DNA from: Candidula unifasciata
Taxonomy: Eukaryota; Mollusca; Gastropoda; Stylommatophora; Geomitridae
Length of the DNA: 64,000 bases
Reading direction: 5' to 3'
Assembly (NCBI GenBank): GCA_905116865.2
Contig: CAJHNH020004613.1
Location: 221,501 to 285,500 of the forward strand
Shown here: in pieces, positions 22,000 through 32,639 of the stretch
How positions within the stretch are numbered: the first letter of the stretch is position 1
Layout: each line of letters begins with the position of its first letter
Made by a program: the position numbers and the translations under genes
Notes under the pieces: model-generated
What the model saw: the letters and a program-made list of their open reading frames with translations, nothing else
Told to the model about the DNA's origin: nothing
The model's database searches: none

Positions 22000-22150
22000 T
22001 ATCATCATCAATTTTCTTTATGCTAGTGGTACATGAGGCTTCAGAGAGGACTTTCCATGCTTTCCTGTCCTGTGCAATCTTCAGTGCAGTTTTCCATGTC
22101 AGAGATGCCGCATTCAGATCACTCTCCATAATTTCGTTTTGACGTCCCGT
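22000..22150 (-). mobile_element. LINE C-terminal relic
   Basis: The minus strand reads ESDLNAASLTWKTALKIAQD then RKAWKVLSE, the classic C-terminal end of RTE-like ORF2 (W...AxDRxxWR). Paralogous to 31255-31400. A more decayed relative is at 51545-51760. Confidence 0.65.
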
Positions 22151-22239
22151 AGACTTGTATGAGACGAGTATGCATAAAGGTAAAAAGGACCCTTTTCCAC
22201 TTCTTAGGGCAAATTGAGTATACAAGACTAGACCTAAAT

Positions 22240-22430
22240 TTCATACACCAAATGGTTCTTAGTGGGCGATGTGGTCAGCATCGCGCCGGCTGCCTTTATT
22301 TCCCAGGACTGTACCTGGTAGATGAGTATGCAGAACCATCTCTAAACTCGACTGCAGGTTACTGTGACTGTAGGGTTGCCTACTGTGTTGTACGGTTGAA
22401 CAGGTTTTCACAGATTAGCTCCTTCTGATT
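22240..22430. repeat. SINE family D fragment
   Basis: Shares gcgatgtggtcagcatc, gctgcctttatttcccagga and ctgtacctggta with 31490-31660, 37370-37560, 38320-38530 and 59115-59310. Those last three keep a tRNA-like head on the minus strand; this copy lacks it. Confidence 0.7.
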
Positions 22431-22582
22431 CTCATCCAGAGGTGATAACTCTTTTAGTACCAAATAGTTGTCACTGTAAATCCTTATATCAAAAAGAGTT
22501 GAGCTTAAAAATAACAAATACTAAAGTCCGAAGAAGTTCAGAAGAGATACTATGGGACAGTAGTGTTTAAAATAATAATTCC

Positions 22583-23866
22583 ATTCATCTTCTTCTTCAC
22601 TTCCTCTTTTACCGCTGTGGGTGTCGAGGGAGATATAAGGTTCTATTTCTAGCTCTTCTGGCCGCCTCGACCATAGGCACATCGTGCTGTTGTAGAGTTT
22701 CTCTGATATTATACTTCCATCTTGTTCTTGGTCTACCTCGTGCTCTACGTCCTTCTTCTCTTTCCATGTATGCTTTGTATGGTATGGTGTCACAAGGAAT
22801 CCTATCTAAGTGGGCAAACCATTTCACTTGATGTCTTCGTATATAATCCAGAATTGGTTCTGTGCCGACATTTTCTCTTATGATCTCATTTCTGATCTTA
22901 TCTCTTATGGTCACTCCTACAGCCCTTCTCAGACATCTCATTTCCATGGTTACTAATTTTCTTTTATGGTTTGTTGTGAGTGACCATGTCTGGCGCTGGT
23001 AGCACAGACTTGGAATAAATATGCTTTGAATAAGATGTCTCTTTGCGCTGATTCGGATTGTCGTATGCTGTAAGAGGGGGGATAGCTGTCCCAATATTTG
23101 GTTTGCTTTACTGCATCTAATATTAATTTCTTTATCAAATTTCCCATCTTCGGTAAATGTAGTTCCCAGATATTTAAACTCAGATGCCTGTTTTATGCCT
23201 TTGCATTCTACTGCTATGTTTAGATCTGTCTTCTTTTTTTCCTATTGACATTACTTCTGTCTTTTCAGTGTTGATTCTCATATTATTTGTTTTACATTCT
23301 TCATTCATGGATGTTAGATGTTGTTGCAATTTCATGGCTGTATCTGCTATCAAGGCCTGATCATCTCCAAAGAGTAATTCGTTGATCTTACTAACATTTT
23401 CATTCATGGGCTTGGCATTCTTGCATATACTGTCGATGTAGGTGATAAACAGCAGTGGTGATAAGACACACCCCTGTCTTACTCCAGATGTTACTGTGAA
23501 TGGATGAGATGTTCCCTGATTTATTCTAACTACACTTCTACAATCCCTGTATAAACTTTTGCGCACTTCGATGAGGTGTTTGCTTACTCCATATCTTGCC
23601 ATTACTTTCCATAATAATTGTCTGTCGACTCTGTCAAATGCCTTCTCCTGGTCTACGAATGCCACAAATAACTTCCTATTGTATTCAATGTTCTTTTCTA
23701 TTAACTGTTTAAGTGTGAAGATTGCATCTGTGCAGTTTCTATTTCTCCTAAATCCCATCTGGTTATAACACTGTTGCTCTTGTTGTTCTTTCCTGATGAT
23801 CTCCTAGAGGATTAAAGAGCTCATTGAAGTATTCCCTCAATCTTTCTGCTATCTCGTTTATAGCAT
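22583..23866 (-). pseudogene. RTE-like LINE, RT through C-terminus, between the two 8-kb blocks
   Basis: The minus strand encodes ERLREYFNELFNPLG, then MGFRRNRNCTDAIFTLKQLI, AFVDQEKAFDRVDR (motif A), SGVRQGCVLSPLLF (motif B) and [14 protein letters not shown] (motif C with GDD). The C-terminal part is [31 protein letters not shown] and GRPRTRW. Two frames are involved (stop near 23232 and a shift near 23094). The 3' end is a GAA tail at 22583-22600. Its 5' end is fused to Penelope-like element 2 within the GIY-YIG coding region. Other copies: 33784-34226, 39119-39941, 60108-60905. Confidence 0.88.
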
Positions 23867-23867
23867 A

Positions 23868-25123
23868 GATTATAGCATAGACTACGTCTCTGCTGGTGCA
23901 GGAGAATTCTTTTTTTATGCTAAAGGTGCTTTTCGGAAAAGTCACATCTAAAGTATTTAGTACGTATTAACAGGTGTTGCACTGAGATCTAAGGCAAGCC
24001 TTAGTGCCCGGATGAGTTGGGGCGGGCTCCCGTAATCTGCTGTGTACCAGTAAATCTCTAAGGTTGCGGTCCCGCTTATATGCTAGTAGAGGTGTCGCTG
24101 AGAACACAGCGTTACTTACTTAGTCCGCTCGGAGGATAGGCAGATGACGGAATAGGATGTTCTTGATAGTAATGTTTTGATGGTGGTAGATAAGGGAACG
24201 TATGGGTTTAAGGTTCTGCTGTTTAGGCCTGGGGATGAAGCATACACTCGACTCATGCCCTTGGAGCGGCGGAGGGCAGATTTTAAGACTGAATCAGGGT
24301 AGCCACTAAATCGGAAAAAATCCATCATTTCGTGGGCCCTACTGTGAAAGTCATTATCATCCTGAAATAATCGTCTGAGACGCAAGAGTTGAGAGAAAGG
24401 AATGGCATTCTTACAAGACCGAGGGTGGGAGGAGTTATGGAGTAGACAGGCATGGGAGTCGGTCGGTTTATAGTAGACCGATGTGGTGAGACCACGAGGG
24501 TTGATAGAAACAGAAAGGTCCAAGAAAATGACCGAAGAGGAAGAAATCTGGTGAGTTAGTTTGATACTAGGGTGAAAATTCGAGAATAATTCAATTAAGT
24601 TCTCCAGTTCCACTCCTGACATATCAGTGACACCAAAACCATCATCTATTTATCTTCTATACAGTTCAGGGACTCGACCGGTGTATAGTTGTTTTACCTC
24701 GTACTCCAGAAAACTCATAAAGAGGCAGGAATAACTCGGGCCCATTTTAGTGCCCATAGCCACCACACTAATTTGGGAAAAGTACTGGCCGTTAAACTCA
24801 AAAGAATTGAGAATCAGAAACAACTCCGCTGAACAATGAATTGGTTCAATGGCAATGGCTGGATTACTGCGTTTGTCCAGAAAGAACCGCAGCGCCGAGA
24901 GGCCATCACTGTGAGGGATGGAGGTATACATCCAAAGTGAAGACCTGATACCTACTATGGTCTGAGGTGACAATAGCAAACTGAAAAGTTACAATTGCAT
25001 GATTGGTGTCCTTACGGTAAGAAGGGAGCTCGGTCACAAATAGCTAAAAATAAATGCTGTCCAAAAATGTGTTGTCTAGTTTACGTATTTTAGGCAGCAT
25101 GTTAAAGCTAGGTGTACCCAAAC
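23868..25123 (-). pseudogene. Penelope-like element 2 (RT, truncated GIY-YIG)
   Basis: Paralogue of element 1. It encodes SVVAMGTKMGPSYSCLFMSF (24650-24979) and MSGVELENLIELFSNFHPSI (24116-24622). The catalytic box reads IDDGFGVTDMSG but the expected Tyr codon before IDD is TAA. The GIY-YIG domain starts (SCTSRDVVYAII) and is cut off at about 23868 by the neighbouring LINE. The uninterrupted tgctaaaggtg at about 23919-23930 is the empty site for the LINE seen in copy 1. Confidence 0.87.
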
Positions 25124-25606
25124 AGCTGAGAAAAAGTTTTCTCAGTGTGACTGGTGCATCAGATGTCTCAGCTCACGTGCGATGCCAGTGTGCAGAGACG
25201 TTGATTGTGATAACATAACATAGCATACAGAGGAGGAGATCCAAGCACTTATTAGGATGATTTTCCTTGTGTGGGTTCCGGGGAAATATAAATAGACCCA
25301 GCAAGCATGTCATAAGAGTCGACAAACTGGGGACTTCCTTCCTTGTCGAAGGGCAAGCAACAACAAACTGCGCACACATAAGCCAGTAAAACGGATGTAC
25401 TCGCAAAACTCAGGTCTTGACACAAGGCCAAAGTCAAAATGGACGAACAGCCAGGACTTTCTGCTAGAGAATACAGCTGGTGTACAAAGAAAAAGAAGAA
25501 GATTGGGATGATTTATTTACTAAACAATGACAGTGTTACATCATAAGGAATAATAATAATAATATTGTGCAAAGGACTACGTGTCCTTTTATCCATGTGG
25601 TATGTT

Positions 25607-25608
<2 letters not shown>

Positions 25609-25647
<39 letters not shown>

Positions 25648-26028
25648 AAAACTCTAACATTTATTTATTAATTGGAATTCAAGCTAATAATGTGAGTGGC
25701 TGTGGAAAAAAATCCTGTTATATGAGGTTAGTAGACAAATCTGTCCACTTAGCTGTAGCTTAGGTTTCTTTGGTCGTCTTCTGGCTAAGCCTCGGAGACA
25801 CATCAAGCAGGCCGACTCTTCCAGTCCAGTCCAGACAATCGGGCATCTGCAGCTACGCTGGGATTTACTTCTGGAACTACCATCTGGAACTATCATCTGG
25901 AACCCTGGTAGGGAATTCAAACACAGACAACAAGACTGTAGAACTGACTCCACTTTAGTCTGAACTAAGTCAATTGAGGAGAGCAGACTGTTGCCTGTCT
26001 TTCCCCAATGGTGCCTGGTATGACAAAT
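25609..26028 (-). mobile_element. Poly(A)-tailed retrocopy with 15-bp target-site duplication
   Basis: A run of 33 T (25609-25641) is the poly(A) tail on the minus strand. Just upstream on that strand is AATAAATAAATG, a polyadenylation signal at the right distance. A perfect 15-bp duplication, catgtggtatgttca, flanks it at 25594-25608 and 26029-26043. The first 8-kb copy lacks the insertion (site near 16479-16493). A 115-codon minus-strand frame (25684-26031) is not recognised. The insert may be a processed mRNA 3' end or a poly(A) SINE. Confidence 0.85.
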
Positions 26029-26232
26029 CATGTGGTATGTTCAGCTTCTTTCGCCCTATAACCAGCGAATGAACAGTTCAAATTTCTATGTACCATATGT
26101 GTTCTTTCTAGGACATCCGCACTCATTAACTTATTGAGAACATAAGGGGTTTCGCTTGGCCCAGCTACTTCCCCTCCTCGAGAAAATTATATTTGGACGA
26201 CCTTCAAAGTTGTTCATGTAAATATTTCTGGA

Positions 26233-26450
26233 TTGGATTGGATTGGATTTTTTAGCCCACCAGGACATCACACAAGCGATAAACACCCGATGACACAAAG
26301 TGCCACCATGCGGATGAGGATCACCGTGGAGAGGTCCCAGAAACCGCGTTCAGACATTTGGCCATAATGATGACCTGCCTATATTGCGGCCCCTGGCAAA
26401 AGCCAGAGTGGGGCTTCAAATAACAAAAAATAACGTCCTAAGAGGGACGA
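26233..26450 (-). mobile_element. Family B repeat
   Basis: (ATTGG)n tail at the left, head hairpin cgtcctaagagggacg at the right, and the same body as 16672-16895. Counterpart of the pair in copy 1. Confidence 0.75.
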
Positions 26451-26789
26451 AAATATTTCTGCTATGGTTCCAACTTTTCATTTGCGGGGCTTTTGGCGTA
26501 AAATACTTGATATTGCGTCAATACACTCCAGGTAGGCATCTATCAATTTTGAAATTTCGTGTCATATTTGATTATTTATTATAGAAATACGTACGCTCAT
26601 CATTGAAGATCAAATGCATCGTTGACTAATATGTTAACTTGAAAATTAAATTAATAACTTTGGCAGAATTACGTTTCTTTAAATTATTAGGTTTTGTCCC
26701 TTAGTAGTAAAAATTAACACAGCATCCCATGTAAAAGGCAATTTTTTGTTGTTGTTTTAAAACCCTACAACGGTTGTTGTGGGGGTCCA

Positions 26790-26985
26790 AATATAACCTA
26801 ACTTGTGGGTTGATCAGGGTTTCTGGGACCTGTCCCCGGGTGATCCTCACCAGCTGGTGGCACTTTGTGTCACAAGATGGGGTGACCCGTTTGCTATAAA
26901 GCTGAAACTAAGACTGCCAGACTTTGTGTCACCGGGTGTTTGTCGCTCAGTGTGATGTCCTGGTGGGGTTGAATGTCATCATCAT
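26790..26985 (+). repeat. Divergent family B relative (copy 2)
   Basis: Paralogue of 17480-17675, with the same internal extra segment (gggtgacccgtttgctat). Confidence 0.6.
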
Positions 26986-26999
26986 CTTAGTAGGGAAAT

Positions 27000-27440
27000 G
27001 TGGGTGAGCACGCCTGTGTGCATATATACATGTGGGTATATATATCATCATCATCATCTTAGTAAGGAAATGTGGGTGAGCACGCCTGTGTGCAATAGAT
27101 ACATGTGGGTATATATATCATCATCATCATCTTAGTAGGGAAATGTGGGTGAGCACGCCTGTGTGCATATTTACATGTGGGTATATATATGTGTACGTTT
27201 GTGTGTATGCAAACACGTACATGAGCATTCCCAGCTGGTTGTTCAGACGTGTATGTTTTTGTTTTATATATGTGTGTGTGTATGTGTGTGTGTGTGGGGG
27301 GGGGGTGGGGCTAATTGTACACGTATGTCTACATATGTGTGTGTGTGTGTGTGTGTGTGTGGGTGTAATTGTACACGTATGTCTACATATGTGTGTGTGT
27401 GTGTGGGTGTAATTGTACACGTATGTCTACATTTGTGTGT
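27000..27440. repeat. GT-rich block with tripled 60-bp motif and (TG)n
   Basis: Three tandem copies of gtgggtgagcacgcctgtgtg...catcatcatcatcttagta, then TATG/TGTG runs with a short G tract near 27297. Three copies of a 55-bp unit (gtgtaattgtacacgtatgt...) follow. Frames across it on both strands are repeat artefacts. Confidence 0.9.
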
Positions 27441-27679
27441 GGGTGTGTAGTGCATACCAGACCCCTCCCCAACAACCCTCACTAGGTACTAGAGTACCAG
27501 TCTAAGCCATTGTTTTTGGAACAATTATCATTTCTTAGCCAACATAATTGGAACAAAGAAACCAGACCACAATTATAGCCGATACTGCTCGAGGTAGGCT
27601 GAGCATGGTGGATCGCATGCAGAAATAGATGATCAGAAGTGTACATAAAGCATCCAAATAACACCAGATATGCAGCTAA

Positions 27680-28290
27680 AATACTAACTGGAAAGGGTTG
27701 CCACAGCTAAGATGCAGAAGTTCAAGCCATCAAAATAGTAGCAGAAATATGTCATATTTCACAACCCGTGGTATTCCCGACAGATGCACCAGCGGTACTA
27801 CAGGCACTCGAATCTGGAAAGCTACTTAGTGTAAGAAAACTACTCTCCAAACTAGGTAACCGGTATACGGTAACTATGCAATGGATACTATCCCATTGTG
27901 GAGTTCCTAGAAATGAAAGAGCACATAAACTAGCTAAAGGAAGATGCAAATGAAGAACAACCTGGCTTACTGGTCTCTTATCAACAGAAGAAGAGAATAA
28001 TCAAATCAATTAGAAAGTCACTAAAACCGGCCAAAGACGATTACCCATATAATAAGATCGGCGAATCAGCCATGTGCACATGTGGATTAGCATCTGAGAC
28101 AACAGAACAAGTCCTTCAAGACTGCCCCGGATACAAAATATCAAGGCAAAACTTTTGGCCAAGAGAAACATCGGTGCAAGTCAAACTTTACGGGTCACTG
28201 AGTGAATTACAAAAGACGGTGAAGTTCATAATAGAGACAACACTGCAGATATAGATAATCCATTTCAAGCGAGCGAAAGAAGAAGAAGCA
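27680..28290 (+). pseudogene. 3' end of the second RNase H LINE family (copy 2)
   Basis: RNase H end with MQWILSHCGVPRNERAHKLA (27768-27953), then MCTCGLASETTEQVLQDCPG...LQI (28072-28254), then the GAA-rich tail gcgagcgaaagaagaagaag. Part of the region between the two domains is deleted relative to copy 1. Confidence 0.85.
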
Positions 28291-28394
28291 GAAGAAGAAG
28301 ATTTTTTCTTTAATTTTTCGTATATGGATAGATGGATGGTTTGGTGTGGAGAATATGAGCGTAGGCAAGCACTCACACACATAGTCGGTTAGTC

Positions 28395-28520
28395 AGTTAC
28401 TGTTGCTGCTGCTACTACTATTTTGCAACTACTACCACCTTTTCTGCTGCTGCTGCTGCTACTGTTGCTGCAGTAGTTACTACTTCAAATACTGCTACTG
28501 CTGTTATTAATTTGCAATAT
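28395..28520. repeat. CTG/CTA triplet block
   Basis: Paralogue of 19270-19405: gctgctgctgctgctactg runs with interruptions. Confidence 0.85.
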
Positions 28521-28861
28521 TCTTAGTAAGAGGAGATTAAGGAGGTTTGTTTTTGATGCAGGCTACCTCCTCCCATAGAAAACTTTAGCTGCAAAATGAA
28601 TCCAATTGTGAAGTATTAAAGAAAAGGATTTTACGTGAGTTGGTTGAAAGCTTGTAGCTATACAGTGAATTGAAATCAGAATAAGAATGAGAAGATAATG
28701 AAAAGGTTCTGATGGTGATTTATGATGATGTTAATTGTAATGCTACAGCAGAAGAAAAAAAGACGATGATAATGTGAATCATGATGAGTAAGAATGGAAG
28801 AAATAGCAGCTGCACGCACTCACACTCAAAAGAAGGAAAATAGGAGATGGAATAGCAAGAA

Positions 28862-29155
28862 GAAGAAGCAGCAGCAGCAGCAGCAGAAGAAGAAGAAGAA
28901 GAAGAAGAAGAAGAAGAAGAAGAAGAAGAAGAAGAAGAAGAAGAAGAAGAAGAAGAAGAAGAAGAAGAAGAAGAAGAAGAAGAAGAAGAAGAAGAAGAAG
29001 AAAAAGAAGAAGAAAAAGAAAAAGAAGAAGAAGAGGATAAAAAAGAAGAAGAAGAAGAAGAAGAAGAAGAAGAAGAAGAAGAAGAAGAAGAAGAAGAAGA
29101 AGAAGAAGAAGAAGAAGAAGAAGAAGAAGAAGAAGAAGAAGAAGAAGAAGAAGGT
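28862..29155. repeat. Long (GAA)n microsatellite
   Basis: Begins with a short CAG run (28869-28885) and then about 270 bp of almost pure GAA with a few AAA interruptions near 29000-29043. The first 8-kb copy has only about 50 bp of mixed GAA/GGA at this place (19740-19790), so the expansion followed the duplication. Poly-Lys and poly-Leu frames here are artefacts. Confidence 0.97.
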
Positions 29156-29349
29156 GAATGAGGAAGAGGAGGATGATGATAATAATGATAATAATAATAA
29201 TGTGATTAGGAAAAATAAGAATACGACTAACGCGCTGAAATAGAAGACGATAGTGAAGGAGGAGAAGGAGCATCGATCGGAATGTTTTAGAATTCTTTTA
29301 TTTTTTCCCGTCCAGAATTAACAAAACAAACACTGACAGCATATTGTGT

Positions 29350-29850
29350 TTCCGATTGTTCCTTTGTCCATTTTCTGCTTTGTGCCGCCTGGCGTCTCAG
29401 GATAACAGATGATCGGTTTCCAAGCTAGGTTAGGATCGGTTACTCTGTATGCTGTGGAGTTGTGGAGTCTCAAGGTGTCAGTAACTCCTTCAGTCCATTT
29501 TTGCTTAGTCGTCCTCTACCCATTGGTGCTTCTATTTTCATGTTGTACTCTCTCGTTGCTGACATGCCTGGATTCATTCTCAGGGAATGGTTAAGCCATT
29601 TCAGTCTTTGTTTTCCAAATGAATTTAATTATAGGCGTTGTTCTAATAATCCTTGTAATTTCTTCGTGTCTTACATGATCTCTTCTACTTATGGTATCAC
29701 TGTCATTTGCTGATGAGGTCTTGCTACCACGACACTCTTTGTTTCCTTATTTGTACGGTGTTCTGTAAAGCTGACAAATACTTTCTGTTTTCGTTTCACT
29801 TGGGAAAAAAAGATAATAAGCAGAATTCGTAGCTCTTCCTGTCCTAAGTA
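29350..29850 (-). mobile_element. LINE C-terminal relic (copy 2)
   Basis: Near-identical paralogue of 19990-20480, with the same NHSLRMNPG and GRGRLS/LR features on the minus strand. Confidence 0.65.
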
Positions 29851-30077
29851 ACGACCCGCATATGATCAGTTTTTACCCGTGTGTATCAAGGAACGCATTA
29901 TGTATTTTTATATCTTTTTTGTTTGGTCTGAGTCATTAAGAAAATCTGGCTAGATAATGGAACATGCAGCACATTGTAAGTTGTGTTTCAGAAGTAAGGT
30001 GTTGAGGTATTCTACCTTGTGGTTATTGGCACATTGGGCATAGGCTGCCAGATCTGTGGGACTGAAAGAGTGGGGTC

Positions 30078-30106
30078 ATGGGGGGGGGGGGGGGGGGGGG
30101 GGGGGG
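30078..30106. repeat. Poly(G) tract
   Basis: An uninterrupted run of 27 or so G. Comparable tracts (12-35 bases of G or C) lie at about 8205, 12602, 30389, 40117, 40280, 48969, 56380, 56889, 58941 and 63467. Confidence 0.97.
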
Positions 30107-30420
30107 TTAGCCACCTGGATCAAATCTGGGGTAAGGAAAAGATTCGAAAACTTGGTGACAACTGTGAGATAGCAAAATTGATAAAAAGAGGACAGGGGAA
30201 AACCAAGAAATAAATACATTGATGGTTGTCCATATGCAAGGGGTGGGACAAGAGCACTACCTGATCGTGTGGGAAAGCAATTGATGATGAACAGCTTTGC
30301 TTTTTGATGTGGCACATGATGATGATTCTTCCAGGGGGAGAGACGGCGGTATGGGCAATTTTTTTTTTCCACTGAAAAAAAGGGGGGGGGGGCGTTGGGC
30401 CAAACATGGGTCTATACTTA

Positions 30421-30659
30421 TGAGGTTGGCATCTGTGGCTAAGACGTTGCGCATGTGCTTCGTAATGCTGGAGTGCCGGGTTCGATTCCAGCTGAGAGCC
30501 TTGCACCTTGCGTTGGTTCCGACAGTGGTATCAGGAAGCCGACCGTCCAGAAAGCAATTGCAAACAACTGGACGTAAATTTGTCTAGAAAAACCACAACA
30601 GCTATAATGTTGGTGTTGGTTCTGCAACGTCCGGTAAAGGATACACAACTAACATAACA
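30421..30659 (+). mobile_element. tRNA-derived SINE, family A (copy 2)
   Basis: Full-length, near-identical to 21019-21257. B box GGGTTCGATTCC near 30478-30489 and the end ggatacacaactaacataac. Confidence 0.85.
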
Positions 30660-30894
30660 TACTGATGAGAAAGAGCAACAGTTAGCAGCTTATCTGCCTA
30701 CCCCCTATACATACCAGAATCACTCTCGAGACGGACATTTATCACAGCTAATATCTGTTCCTAACAACTTGGCATGAGTTGGTATAAGTAGGATGCCAGT
30801 TTTCAGTTTAGTTTTTAATTAAGATGACATTTTAAAGCGTTGAGTACAACGCTACAGTACTCACACAGGTGGGGGGGGGGTGGAGTGGGGGGGG

Positions 30895-31250
30895 GGGCTG
30901 CGTGGTCTCGAGGCATGTTGTCTGCATCAAGTGCTAGAGGTTCTGGGTTGAATCCCAGGTAAGGGCTGGTTTTTTTTTACGTGGACTTGGACTTCTAGTA
31001 ATTCCCCCTGGTTTCTGGGTAGTGAGATAGGACGCCCGTGTGCATTGTTGCACATGTAAAAAAATCCCTTGGCCGTTGGAAATCGAAAAGAATAACCTAA
31101 CGGCGCTGCCCGGTCAAAATTTAGAGTTAAAAATCTACCCAAAGTATCTCAGGATCCTCGCCATTGTTACAGGGCCTGTGCTGAACTTCTTCAGCCTCAG
31201 ACTTGAGTTAGAAGAAAGAACGGAGCACTTATGGGTTATCATCAACCATC
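30895..31250 (+). mobile_element. tRNA-derived SINE, family S (copy 2)
   Basis: Near-identical to 21489-21872. Poly(G) runs (30870-30898) precede its head. Confidence 0.82.
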
Positions 31251-31489
31251 ATCAATTTTCTTTATGCTAGTGGCACATGAGGCTTCAGAGAGGACTTTCC
31301 ATGCTTTCCTGTCCTGTGCAATCTTCAGTGCAGTTTTCCATGTCAGAGATGCCGCATTCAGGTCACTCTCCATAATTTCGTTTTGACGTCTAGTAGACTT
31401 GTATGAGACGAGTATGCATAAAGGTAAAAAGGACCCTTTTCCACTTCTTAGGGCAAATTGGGTATACAAGACTAGACCTAAATTTCATA

Positions 31490-31660
31490 CACCAAATGGT
31501 TCTTAGTGGGCGATGTGGTCAGCATCGCGCCGGCTGCCTTTATTTCCCAGGACTGTACCTGGTAGATGAGTATGCAGAACCATCCCTAAACTCGACTGCA
31601 GGTTACTGTGACTGTAGGGTTGCCTACTGTGTTGTACGGTTGGTTTTCACAGATTAGCTC
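31490..31660. repeat. SINE family D fragment (copy 2)
   Basis: Paralogue of 22240-22430, a few bases shorter at its right end. Confidence 0.7.
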
Positions 31661-31834
31661 CTTCTGATTCTCATCCAGAGGTGATAACTCTTTTAGTACC
31701 AAATAGTTGTCACTGTAACTCCTTATATCCAAAAGAGTTGAGCTTAAAAATAACAAATACTTAAGTCCGAAGGAGTTCAGCAGAGATACTATGGGACAGT
31801 AGTGGTTAACACATCTGTTTTACAGATCTGGCTT

Positions 31835-32340
31835 CTATGTATTCAGGCTGTTGGTTCCTTGCCTCTCATGCAGATACACGAAACGAAACTCCCCTAATTA
31901 GTCTGGTCACCTGCTAGGACATGCTTGTTGGTGGAAACGCAGTGGATCTCATTTTTTTTTCCAAAATGGAACCAAGAAACCTATATGCGGAAATGATCTA
32001 TTAACCTCGTGTGACATTTTTACAATCATTCCTTGATGTAACATTTAATTTGTAATTATAATATGTTTGAAACATGAGGGCATATGTGCAGATCATTTAT
32101 AATAAAGAAAAAGGCAGTGCTCTTCTCAGCCTGCATGCCTGCAGAAAGCAAACTGATGTCTGGTACACTTTCCTCTTTTCTTCCTTGTTTGTGTTCACCG
32201 GCTATAAAAGCAGGTGGAAAGTTCTGGTTGTTCGTCCACTTCTGGACTTTAGTCTTGCTCAAGAACTAAGTTTTACATGCACATCCTTTTACAGACTAGC
32301 TTATTTGAATGCTGACTCATCGTCACTCATGTAGATGGGC
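31835..32340 (+). repeat. Family C repeat pieces
   Basis: 31840-31980 carries ttggttccttgcctct...cctaattagtc. 32190-32335 carries ggctataaaagcaggtggaaagttctgg and cttctggactttagtcttg. These are two halves of the family in reversed order, so two insertions or a rearrangement is likely. Confidence 0.65.
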
Positions 32341-32639
32341 TCCAACTTCGAAAGAGTCTGGTATAAAATATTCTTTAATTAACAAAGAATAAAATACTGT
32401 ACCAAATCATAAGTTAAAAATATATTTTATTCATAGCTGTAATGCTACAAAAAATGTAAATCTCGGTAACTTGTACCATGTAAACAAAAATATTAAATGG
32501 ATTGTAAAAAAGTTATAACAGATATCAAAATTTGTTTCTTGTATACACAAGGCACAAGATAAAATAATGTATAAAGTTTTAAAAAGTTAAAACCAAAAAG
32601 GAAAAAAAAAATACTCCCTCACACAGCAAAATTATCTGA

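Larger units (their letters stand above)
13687..22568 (+). repeat. 8-kb segmental duplication, copy 1
   Basis: Matches 23868-31802 in the same order and orientation: Penelope-like RT, hairpin-headed repeats, GT-rich block, RNase H LINE end, purine-rich block, LINE relic, SINE A, SINE S, SINE D. By eye the later part (20000-22550 against 29340-31800) is nearly identical and the Penelope part is more diverged. Without the 829-bp LINE insertion the block is about 8.05 kb. The right border lies next to the 3' tail of the LINE at 22583. Confidence 0.85.
23868..31802 (+). repeat. 8-kb segmental duplication, copy 2
   Basis: Direct repeat of 13687-22568. It lacks the LINE inserted in copy 1 but has its own changes: the poly(A) retrocopy at 25609-26028, a tripled GT-rich motif at 27000-27185, a deletion spanning the SINE insertion point near 28045, and a long GAA expansion at 28886-29153. 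After 31802 the similarity stops. Confidence 0.85.

Noticed and set aside
27127..27482. Cys/Val- or Thr/His-rich frames on both strands
   Set aside because: Artefacts of GT-rich tandem repeats.
28779..29273. Poly-Lys (plus) and poly-Leu (minus) open frames
   Set aside because: Direct products of the (GAA)n tract; no flanking coding sequence.
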